From Heterostelium album PN500 (taxonomy: Eukaryota; Evosea; Eumycetozoa; Acytosteliales; Acytosteliaceae): a stretch of DNA of 64,000 nucleotides. The stretch is from NCBI RefSeq assembly GCF_000004825.1, contig NW_008805092.1, forward strand, positions 434,001-498,000, in the 5' to 3' direction. The notes below the pieces were generated by a model that ran no database searches, was not told the DNA's origin, and worked only from the letters and a program-made list of their open reading frames with translations. Shown one piece after another: positions 12,489 to 22,641 of the stretch (within the stretch, counting starts at the first letter, position 1; every line of letters begins with the position of its first letter). The position numbers were made by a program, and so were the translations under genes.

Positions 12489-13026
12489 ATGTCAGATACA
12501 ACTAAACAAAGATTGAAAAAAGATAATAATACTACAACTCTTGAAAATAAAAAGAAAGATGATAAAAGTATAAATAAAAATAAAATATAAAAGACGAAGA
12601 TAAAGATGTAAAGATAAAGATCATGATTTAAAAGATAGTAATAATAATAGTGGAAGTAATAGTTCAGAACTTTTATTGTTACCTTGTTATACTTGTTTCT
12701 TTGTGAATCTTATTGGTGGAATAGCATGGGCAATCTTCTTGCCTGCAGAAGATCTTATTACGCTGAAGGCAATTGGTGTAGCAGTTCTACAGAGTGTCAT
12801 CTATCTGCTGGCAACCATTATCATTGCGATTCCCGATATGTTGAAACGACCGTTCTACCTGCGATCGAAAAACAGAAAGATAAAAGAACACGATGTACTC
12901 CTACTAGATTACTTTATATTTGGCATACCATCGAGCGTCGCTTCATTCTTGGTTGGATCTTCAATCATTCATTTTGCCTCATTACTTTACCGTTATTTTA
13001 ATGTCTATTTACCAAACATCATATAA
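12489..13026 (+). CDS. Small multi-pass membrane protein, family unknown
   Basis: The conserved-looking part (12620-13026) encodes a hydrophobic protein with three or four membrane spans: CFFVNLIGGIAWAIFLP, GVAVLQSVIYLLATIIIAIP, and a long final stretch from DYFIFGIPSSVASF to FASLLYRYF. A basic loop, KRPFYLRSKNRKIKEHD, sits between them. The nearest good ATG (12489, MSDTTKQRLKKDNN) is in a different frame. Joining 12489-12567 to 12614-13026 across a 46-base GT-AG intron restores one frame and gives 163 residues with a hydrophilic N-terminal tail. That intron is short, so the 5' end is uncertain. I do not recognise the family. Confidence 0.6.
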
Positions 13027-13609
13027 CATAACATAACATAAGAACAGAAAATTGTTAAACAAACGCAACACCAACAACAGAAATAAAAAATAATTATTAA
13101 ATCTATTATAATTTGATTCAAATAAATAAATAAATAATATTTTCTAATTATTATATCTTATAATTTATTGAAAGTTTTAAATCTGTGATATCATGATCAT
13201 GTGTTTAAAATAAAAAGATCGAGTGATTGATTGACTGATTGATTGTTTACTTATTACTTAGTGAAAATGTGTGTGTTTATTTTTTTTTATCTGATTGATT
13301 GATCGATCATCGCCTATTTTATATAAAAGAGAGTGTTTGTACAATGTAATTTGAACAATCACAATCAGGTAATATTTATCGATTGATAGATAAACATATT
13401 AATATCTTATCGTATGACAATACAAGATTGCTTAAACAAACAATTTAATCTTGAAAAACAAAAAAAAAAAAAACGAGATCTTTTTTTTTTTTTTTACCTT
13501 TAATTGCTCTATAGCTACAGATATAAATATAGACACATCTTAATAATAACAGTATTCTTTATCATAACAATATTAGATTGTAATAAATAAGATTGTTAAG
13601 AAAAAAGAT
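13027..13609. other. Spacer upstream of the 2H-phosphoesterase-like gene
   Basis: AT-rich, with GATTGATT-type repeats near 13222-13246 and 13291-13310, A and T runs near 13459-13497, and a GATATAAATATAGAC TATA-like stretch near 13520. That stretch lies about 90 bases before the next ATG and could be its core promoter. No gene is seen. Confidence 0.5.
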
Positions 13610-14598
13610 ATGAATAATAAATATATATTTGCGAGTGCCATTTCATTGCTTTTTATAGTAGGAGTGATATCTTTTGTGGAATCACAGAATCAAGATGGTG
13701 TGTCACTCGATATCCACTTGCAATTGGATGCAAACACCTATCAGCTAGTGATGGGTTACAATAAAGAGATCAGAGAGATGGCACCGAACGATCAAATCGA
13801 CCTAGGAGTTACATCACTACCGCACATCACTCTCTATCTAACGCAATTCCTTGAAACTGAGATTGGTTCCATTGTAAACGAGTATGTTATCACCTTTGTT
13901 GATGTTGTTATTATTACTATTTATTATAAATATATATACTAATAACAACTCTTTGAAAAAAACAAAACAAAACAGTATCAATGCTATTTTCGAACAAATT
14001 CAACAAAAGGCACTCAATTGTAAGATCAATTGTATCGAGACTGTCGTTATTGGACAATATGGAATGTGGAATGTCGAGGTCAATCCATGTCTTCAATATA
14101 TCTCTGATCTCATTGTAAATACAACTTGTAAATATATCGTACCGAATCAACCCATTCCATGTAAGTTATTAGTTAGTTAGTTAAATAAGTTTAGAATAGT
14201 AAATAAGGTTATATTAATTACATTATCATTGTTGTTGAATATTATATATATATATATATATATAATAGCATGGGTATATGAGTTACCAGAACCAGTTAGA
14301 ACAGAAAAGATAGATATGATTACAAAATATGGTTCACCAAATGTATTCTCACAATTTCAACCACAGTAAGTATATATATACATAATACAATGAAAAACAA
14401 TAATATACTGACGTATTATAATTATTATTTAGTATTACATTGGCATGGGATGATATTGATAATCTTAATCAGACATTTGCAACATTAAACATTCCACCAA
14501 CAGCTTTCATTTCACCAAGTATGGGAATAGGTGATGTCGGTGATTACGGCACAGTATTAAACAATCGTTATGCTTTATTTAACTTTACAACAATCTAA
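13610..14598 (+). CDS. Secreted 2H-phosphoesterase-like protein
   Basis: Four exons (13610-13881, 13976-14160, 14269-14365, 14433-14598) join in frame to give 239 residues. The first 25 or so form a signal peptide (FASAISLLFIVGVISF). The protein then carries two H-x-T motifs, HITLYL at residues 72-77 and HITLAW at 185-190. The spacing and the hydrophobic neighbours are those of the 2H phosphoesterase/LigT-like superfamily, whose paired His-Thr motifs act on 2',3'-cyclic or 2'-5' phosphodiester bonds. The second catalytic histidine codon is split by the third intron (CA|T), so the motif shows only after splicing. No transmembrane segment follows. The substrate is unknown. The fold call rests on the two motifs and their spacing. 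Confidence 0.7.
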
Positions 14599-15495
14599 AG
14601 ACTACATTTATGACCAACCAAATACGTTTTAATACAATAAGATATCCGAACAAAAAACGAAACAACGAATAAACTTTTATAATTATTATTATTATTATTT
14701 GTGTATATAATTATATATATTATCTTTACTTTTTTTATTTTGATAAAAAACGTACAAACTAATAAAAACATTTATAAATATAAAGATTCTTTCTTTTTTA
14801 TTATTAATTTTATAAATATAGTATTTAAATCTAATAATTTTAACCATATTTATATAAAATAAATAAAATATATATATGTAAAATATAATATTCTATATAT
14901 AAATATCTATTATAATAATATTTTTTGATAAGTCATTTTGGTTTGGTTTGGTTGGGTTGTGGTATGAAAGTGAGCTATCTAGCAATTATCTCAAAAGACG
15001 TTTAGTACTATTGGCATATAGGGAATATTGCATAAATGAATTGAATTTCATTCTCCAAAAAAAGGAGTAGAGTAGATAGATAATCAAATGGATAATGAGG
15101 ATCTTCGTTTTTGTTATTCAACTGTTCAACTGACCTCCTCTTGACACTTTGATGATTGGTATTGTCAATAAAAAATCCAAAAACCAAAAAAAAAAATAAC
15201 ATGATATTAAGTGTGTGTTTAATTTGTAAAAGTATAAAGAGGGGTGTGGAAACATGTTTGTTCAAATTTCGATATTTACAATATAACTTACTCAATTTCT
15301 CACAGTAAGATAAAAAACCTATAAATATCAAAATCAAATCTAAATTTATTTAAATCGTAAAAATTTAATAGATATAATTTATTCATCATTTTTATTAAAT
15401 TTAAATTAAATTTTAATTAAATTAAAGAAAAGAATAGAAATCAATCTATAAATAGTTATCAAATTTATTAAATTAAAATTAAAATTAAATTAAAA
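14599..15495. other. AT-rich spacer
   Basis: AT-rich 3' flank of the phosphoesterase-like gene and 5' flank of the small secreted gene. Apart from one doubtful minus-strand reading frame (listed separately) I see nothing coding. A TATAAATAG stretch near 15447 precedes the next plus-strand gene. Confidence 0.5.
15008..15202 (-). CDS. Possible small secreted peptide (doubtful)
   Basis: A 64-residue frame starts MLFFFLVFGFFIDNTN, which looks like a signal peptide. A dibasic stretch (VKRRS) and an acidic, asparagine-rich section follow. Codon use is mixed rather than homopolymeric, so it is not simply a poly(A/T) artefact. A longer start at 15337 is possible, but GT-AG-like signals interrupt that part. 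No family is recognised. It may be chance. Confidence 0.25.
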   Translation of the reverse strand: MLFFFLVFGFFIDNTNHQSVKRRSVEQLNNKNEDPHYPFDYLSTLLLFLENEIQFIYAIFPICQ

Positions 15496-15950
15496 ATGAA
15501 ATTACATTTTCTATTTTTAATATTTTGTTTTTTAATTTATTTAGATTATAATCATGTATTGGTATGTTTTTTCAAATAAATATTGAAGAAATAATTAATT
15601 AACAATTTTGCTATTAGGGTAGTTTTATTATGACTAGAACGGGTGGTTTAAATGGAGACTATAAAAGTATAGAAATCGATGTGGATACTGGATTCTTTTT
15701 TAATCAAGCCAATAAAAAAGGAAAATTGACTCCTGAAGATGTCAGAAAATTGGATGAAATCATTGACTCTGATCAATTTAAATCATTGGATCCTAAATAT
15801 ACAAATCCAAACCCATTATCAACACCTAATTCCTACAGATACACTGTTTCATATTCTGAAAAGAGAATTGGTTCAACTTTTGATGTTTCAACTAAATACC
15901 CAGATTTTCTGGATCAATTGATTTCAATTTTTGAAAAATATGCAATCTAA
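15496..15950 (+). CDS. Small secreted emfourin-like protein (putative protease inhibitor)
   Basis: Two exons (15496-15561, 15618-15950) join in phase 0 to give 132 residues. Residues 1-20 are a strong signal peptide (HFLFLIFCFLIYL). The mature part follows the order of bacterial emfourin proteins, small inhibitors of M4 (thermolysin-like) metalloproteases: an opening strand ending in RTGGLNG, a strand IEIDVDTG, a helix LTPEDVRKLDEIIDSDQF, a strand NSYRYTVSY with the F/YRYTV signature, and a closing helix FLDQLISIFEKY. There are no cysteines and no second domain. Emfourin genes are known from bacteria, often beside their target protease. No protease gene lies nearby here. The likeness was judged by eye from motif order and length, so the function is inferred. 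Confidence 0.6.
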
Positions 15951-16177
15951 TAATACATTTTCAACTTCCATATCCCTATATAAATAATTATAAAACCTGT
16001 ATAGATCTAAACTATATAGATAATATTTTTAGATTAATACAAAAATTAAATTAAAATAAACAAAGTATTAAATTTGTTTTAAATTTTTTTTTATATATTT
16101 TATTATTTAATTATTGAATACAATTTGAGTGGATGGATTTGGGTTGATTTTGTTTGTATGTTTTACTTTTTCTTTTT

Positions 16178-18124
16178 TTAGTTGGTCTTGTCAATTGACA
16201 TGTCCAATGGGATGTTTTGATTGAGTGGAGTTTGAGATTCACGGAGATGTGGTGGGAGAGCTTTGCTTGGCTTTTCGGATAGCTCCAATTCGGTCTCGTT
16301 CTCGTCCTTTGGTTCTTCAAACTCGTAGATCGATGGATCGACTGGTTTGTATCTCCAGGCGATAACCATGAAAACAACAGTGAATACAGCCATGATACAT
16401 GAGAATACCAAGTACTCCTTCCATTGTGGGGTGATGCTGACACCATCGACAACAACGACTACAATAACATTTCCGAGGGAGACAGATAACAAGTAGAATG
16501 ACATGATAATCGACTTCATGGTTGCTGGTGCCTGTGAGTAGGCAAACTCCAAACTGGTGATGGAGATGAGAATTTCAGCGCAGGTGAGCAAGACGTATTG
16601 TGGCAGTTGGAGGAAGACAGAGACGGTTCCAACTGGTTCCTTGTCGATTCTCATCTCGATGAACATAGCCAAGAGGAAAGCGGCAATCGACAACCACATA
16701 CCGATGGTGATACGAAGCAATGGGTGGAAGTTGATGTTTCTCTTCTTGAGTGGACGATACAAGCAGTACTCAAACACTGGCACCAAAATCATAATGAGCA
16801 ATGGGTTGATAGCTTGGATTTGATCGGCTTCCAACTTGACACTTCCGATGGAGAGATCCATAGTTTCGGCGGTTTGAGTCCATCTCGATGAGGTTTGGTC
16901 GTACAGACACCAGAAGAATGGCATTGGGACGAATACGAGAATAACCTTGAGGGCGGCACGCACTGAATCGACCAACTTTGGATCGTGTCTGATCTTTGCA
17001 CGGTCCAACCAGTGAGAGTTGTAGTAACGGTCGTCGTAACCAGCACGTCTAGATCTGAATTTTTCGGCAATACCAGTTCCAACGATCCTGCAAGAGTCGA
17101 GCAAAATACTTCCGGTGGTTGGACGCTTGACGTATTTCTTGTAACCGAGGATAAAGACTAAAGTGGCAAATAGCAAGAGGATAGCGGGAACACCGAATGC
17201 CAACCAATATCCTACATACTTTCTGAGCAGCGGAGTCAAGATGGTCGAGAAGAAAGAACCAAAGTTGATGCACCAGTAAAAGATTTGGAAGACCAACTGG
17301 AGTAGTGTTTTCTGGTCGGGACCAAGCTGGTCACCACAGAAAGCAGATACCACCGGTTTAATACCTCCAGTACCGAGAGCAATCAACACGAGACCAGTAA
17401 TGAGACCCCATGGTGAACGATTACCAGGTCCGTCACCTGTGACACCTGGCACTGCAGAGACAGAGAGGAAAATACCTCCAATACAATAAATAATACTGAA
17501 ATATAAGATAGTTCTAAATTTACCTAATCTAGCATCGGCAAGATATGCTCCAAGTAATGGACTATATTTATTATTATTTCAAAATAATAAATAAAATATA
17601 AAGTAAAAAAATGGAAATGAAAAAAAAAAAAAAGGAGAGGGAAAAAATAATTGGTTAGTTGTTTGTTTGTTTTTGATTCAAAAATTAAGAAAGAAAGTAG
17701 TAACAACTTACAAAGCATATGCAGCAAAATTGAAAGTGTGAATTACAGTTACAGCGGTTGATTTATTGTAACCCATGAATTGGGTACAATACATAGAAAG
17801 AATCGACTTTAAACCATAGAATGAAAATACTAAAAAAAAAAAAATAGAAATCTAGTTAGTTATATTATTTTAAAAAAAGGCGAATAATCATTATAAAGTT
17901 TACCTTTCACAGATTTCATTACCCATAATATAGATCATAGAAGATGGCAGTTTCTTATTCTCTTTGGTAGCCTTGGTTGGGAATTGATCGTCCATTCCTT
18001 GGCCGCCATAGATTTCTTTTTCATATTCATGAGAGGAGAAAGTTTCTTTATCCATTGGTAACTCTGGAGTATTATCAAATTCACCCGCATGATGCTGGGT
18101 TTTATTGATATCTTCGATCGCCAT
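16178..18124 (-). CDS. POT/PTR (SLC15-type) proton-coupled oligopeptide transporter
   Basis: Three exons are visible: 18124-17904, 17829-17712 and 17561-16178. They encode about 573 residues of a proton-driven di/tripeptide importer with some twelve membrane spans. Family signatures are MGNEICER (the ExxER proton-coupling motif), FSFYGLKSIL after it, PLLGAYLADARLG, GTGGIKPVVSAFCGDQ and the FYWCINFGSFF helix. The C-terminal tail is hydrophilic. Oddity: exon lengths sum to 1723, one more than a multiple of three. The canonical GT-AG junction between exons 1 and 2 puts ICER and FSFYG in different frames by one T. Using an earlier GT donor restores the frame but deletes part of ExxER. Either the sequence has a one-base error, or the splice is unusual, or this copy is damaged. 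The start could also be six bases upstream (MKMAIED). Confidence 0.88.
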
Positions 18125-20067
18125 TTTCAAATTGACAATTTAATTTAAATGAGAGAAATTTATCTATTTTTGGAATTTGTAAAGTGGATTTAACAAAATG
18201 AAAATTATAAATAAAAAATAATATATTAGTATATTTGTATAGATCATCCCTGAACAAATGACAAAAGTGGTAATATAAAAGCGGTGTTTAATTTTGGAAA
18301 GAGTTTTGGTGAGTGTTATTCTTTTTGATTTATAAAATCATCAACAAGTTCCTACATTAGTATACCAACAATTGTTTAAAATTGTTATTGTATATAAATG
18401 ACATTCCTATTTCATTCTATCTGAATTTCATATGTAATACAAATACAATTGTAATGTTTTGAATATGAATATGTTTAACAAATTAAACACAAATTCTAAA
18501 ATGTATTTTAGGATTGTTTGAAGTTATAGTATATATAAATGGTAAATATATATAATAATATGGAATGATGATAACCAATCATAAAAATGGTGGGTTTTTT
18601 TTTTAATGTTTTTTTATTAACAAATTATTAGCAAAAGATACCTACAATAATGTTACAGAATTATTTTTGAGTGGTGAAAATTTATATCAGTACAACATAC
18701 AATGTGGTAAGTACCTAAAAGTGCGGACAGAATAATTATTTTTAAACAAAAAGAAAAATGATTGTATATACAATAAAAACCTATAAACAGTTAAATTAAT
18801 AGGTTTAAAGAATATTTGGTGTAGAAATACAACGAAAATTAAAGTATATACAAAATTGTCTGAATTAATTTTATACAAAGAAATAAAGACAAATTATTAT
18901 TATAACAAAGTTGGAAAGAGTTAAAATAATTTAAAGTGTTTCTAATTGTTGTTGAGTGTGTAATGTTATAAAATGTTGTTGTTGTGATGTTAAATAAAAC
19001 TTTCAAATAAATCTTACCTATCCGATACTATAAATATTGTATTCGAGAAACGAAATAAAAAATAAAAAAAATAAGAAATTAAATAAATTAAATAACAAAT
19101 TTGATATTTTTGTTGAAAAAACTAAAAAATTGGAATAATGCAATTGTTTATTAGTTATAATTGTACAATTCAATTTCACAAACTTAAAACTGCGTATTAT
19201 TAGGTAATGAATCGAGATTCCGATCCAGCCGAAATTCTCTTCTTTGGCAGAGATACTCAATAAGGGAGTTAGGTAGGATTTAAGGATTATCTGATTTCAA
19301 AAATACATCCTGCCAACACACCACCACCAACCATCTTTCACTTTTAAGTTTTTAAATTTGCAACGTTATTCGCCAAAATTGGAAAACAATGGAAATATGA
19401 AAATCATATAAAACTTGAACCACCAACCCCACCTTCTATCACTGTGTGAAAAAAAATATCATTATCAAAATGAAATCAAACTGACTGATTTGACAAATTG
19501 TTTTGATTTTTGTTTTGATTTTTTTCGTGACAAAATTGGTTGGGGGTATCGAATAATTGGTGGTGAAAAACATTGTTATTTTTATTTTGTTTTTTTTTTT
19601 GTCAAAAAATATTTATTATTAAGATGTTTTGAATTTATTGATAGATGGTATTCATCGTTTAAAGCAATTATTAAGTAGATTGTAGAATAAAATTATTAAA
19701 AAGTGGTACCACTCTCTCATACTAACAAGATTTATTTTAGCAAACTATGGTTTTGGTCGGCACAAGAGTTGGATGAATGGTTTTAATTAATTTTATGAAT
19801 TCACTGTTTGTTTGTTGTTTGTTTAAACCATCGAAAAATAAAACCGTACTAATTATAATAAAATGGATTTGGTAAAACAAGTTGATTTATTTAAATTTTC
19901 AGAATAAAATATGCGGTATCGAGATGGCTTAGGGGATGGTAGAATAAAAATTTTTATTGCTTTTGAAAAAATCAATAAACTATAAACTGATGATTGACGG
20001 TAGTAAAATTAAATGAAATGTGTGTGTATTGGTCCCAGAGCCCATCTACAACCACGCTCTAAATTTG
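18125..20067. other. Long AT-rich spacer
   Basis: Nearly 2 kb holding the transporter's promoter side. It has T and A runs, a TTGTTGTTGTG tract near 18965-18985 and several short frames in both directions with poor composition. I see no supported gene or RNA. Confidence 0.5.
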
Positions 20068-20343
20068 TTATAGTTGTTTACAGGTTGTAGGACGGTGTGT
20101 GTGGGGATCCATAGGATTAATTTCGGCAATACCTAAATGAAAGACTCTGGCATCCACAAACCAGTGTTGATCGCCATTTGTAAATCGTAGTTCTTTGCCT
20201 ATTTCAATGTTTGTCAATGTACAATTGTTTTTTTCTAGAATATTGGTCACTGGTGGAAATAACATTTTATTTCAGTTGTTGTAACCTGTGAGTATATCGT
20301 CAGCTTCCAATGTAAAAACAACAAATTGTTCTTCCGCAATTTT
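20068..20343 (-). pseudogene. Gene remnant, family unknown
   Basis: One minus-strand frame reads like protein on both sides of an in-frame TGA: AEEQFVVFTLEADDILTGY before it, then NILEKNNCTLTNIEIGKEL and QHWFVDARVFHLGIAEINP, ending at a TAA. The base composition and mixed amino acids suggest former coding sequence rather than chance. No ATG or splice signal gives an intact gene, and a TAA also closes the frame upstream. It lies downstream of the IRE1-like gene but is not an extension of its KEN domain. It could be an unrecognised exon of a spliced gene. Confidence 0.3.
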
Positions 20344-20749
20344 TTAAATAAAGAGGAGACGAGTGCAGTTGGAATTTGATTTGAGGTGTGTATCCGTATA
20401 ATAACAATTGTTGTTTTCAAGCAATTGTATTTAGTGTAAGGACAGGACAACCATTGAACACTTGGTAATTGTCTCCTCATGTGAATGACACCGGTTGGTT
20501 TGTTGGATTGACATCGGTTAAAATCAAACCAAACCAGATTAAAATATCAATCAATAAATTAAAACAAGGTTAGATCTAACCATTACCAGACTTTACCAGA
20601 AAGAATGGCCCAATTATTAAATAATTCAATAATTAAATTAAATGAATTAAAAATATCTTCTTTATAAGATTATTATTTTCTAATTGAGTTGACTGGTTAA
20701 AATAAATAGGATTCGTTTTTTTTTTTTTAATAGAGACTGTGAAATGTTT
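20344..20749. other. Spacer downstream of the IRE1-like gene
   Basis: AT-rich, with one alternative frame showing weak protein character near 20350-20480. No supported gene. Confidence 0.4.
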
Positions 20750-22609
20750 TCAATAAAAATCGGTGAGATAGGTTCTGGTTGACTCTGGTGTATTTCGGAA
20801 TTTCTGGTACAAGAATAGAATGAAATTTGGGAAAATCGATTCGAAATACAAGAAAACAGAGTGGTCGTTCGCAAAGTAATTCTTCCGGTTGGCTCGATCA
20901 ATAAAAATATCCTGATGGTGATGAATTGCATTTCGTACACATCTAAGCAAATCTTTAACACTATCATATTTATATTGTACTGTTACACCTATTTTTGGTT
21001 TATATTTTTAAAATAAAATAAATAAAATTAATATCAAATAAATTAAAATAAAATAAATTTGAAAGAAAAGAAAATAATAACTAGTTACCTAATGTTAATT
21101 CAGATAATAAAATTGGTTCCAATAATGTATCCCAATTGGCGCTTAGGAATGGCTTCTCATTGAGTGTGTTGAGGAATTTCAGTGGTAATTTCTTTGCTGC
21201 CTGTTGTACTTTGTCGATAAATTTCAGCTTGTGTTCTGTGCTCCAAAAGAATGGGTGACGCAGTACCTGTGTGATATTGAGTCTGGCATCGGGATCGCGG
21301 ACAATCATGTGCTTGATCAGATCGATTGCATAGGGATCGCTAACTACTTGCTTCTCCAACAACATTGGCTTGTCAGTAAGGATATTGGCGACACGAAATA
21401 GCTTATCTCCGAATGGATGTGAACCGCCACTCAGAATATAAAAGATGAGACAGCCAAGCGAGAAGAGATCGATCGACTTTGTCTTGCGCTGCTGTAGCAG
21501 CACCTCAGCCGGATGATAGCCGCCTTGTCCCGACGGCGAGTGAGTATAGGTGAACGATGCCTCCACGAGCATCTTACTCAGTCCCATATCCGATATCAAA
21601 AGGTGTCGGTCTTTATAGAGTATATTCCTCGGATTCAAATCGTTGTGAACAATGTTATTGGCGTGCAAAAAGCTTACACCTTCAACCATATCCTTTATCA
21701 ACTCTCGCTTATCTAGACTATCGAATAATTGTCGATTCCTAATGTTATTGATACTGTTGTTATCTTCAACTAAATCTTGGAGTGATAGTTCGCAGAGTGT
21801 AATACCGAGATACACAAACATGTCGTCCTCTTCTTGATCGATATAACGCACCAGATTCGAACAATTGGAATTTGTTAACTTTATCAAGACATCGATCTCC
21901 TTTGATAGAATATCGTTGAATGCCTTTTGCATTTGTTTCAAAGCAACCGGTACCTTGTCATTCCAAATACCACGATACACCAATGTTCCATTGCTACCTC
22001 TTCCAATGATATTCGACTCCTTCCTACTGAATTTAAACTTTCCAACTCTACAATTAAACTCTTCGATATTTAAAGATGGCGACGGCGTCAGAGGTTGTAC
22101 AGCTGCAGGCGAAACAGTTGGAGTCGGTGTTGTAGTTGTAGTTGAATTTACTTTTGTCGTTACATTTGAACCTAAATCAGCCCTTGTTTGCATTTTAACT
22201 GTTAACTTTGTACTATCACTATTATCTTTAGTAGTATCTATAGGTTGTATATTCAATGCTTTCTTTGTTGGTGAACATATTGGTTTGTTAGGTTTATGTT
22301 TGTTGCTATTATTATTATTACTGTTATTTTGATTTCCATTATTATTGTTTCTAGTATGATTATTATTATTATTGTTATTGTTATTATGTGTTATCTTTGA
22401 TAGGTGTGGTGGTGATTTATTATTTACAATATCAGATGTCGATGTAGTTGAAGATGCTGGTTTCTTAATACTCAATGTCTTTAGAAATTGATCGCTATCA
22501 ATTTCCTCGGCTGTGGTGGCATCATCCGATTGATCATCGCTAGACACAAGCTCTTCTTCTACTGTAATCTTTGGACTATTTAAGTGTACATTTGTTGCTG
22601 TTGTTGTAG

Positions 22610-22641
<32 letters not shown>

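Noticed and set aside
19415-19678. Plus-strand 87-codon frame
   Set aside because: Phe/Lys/Tyr-rich and homopolymer-driven; no promoter, splice or family support.
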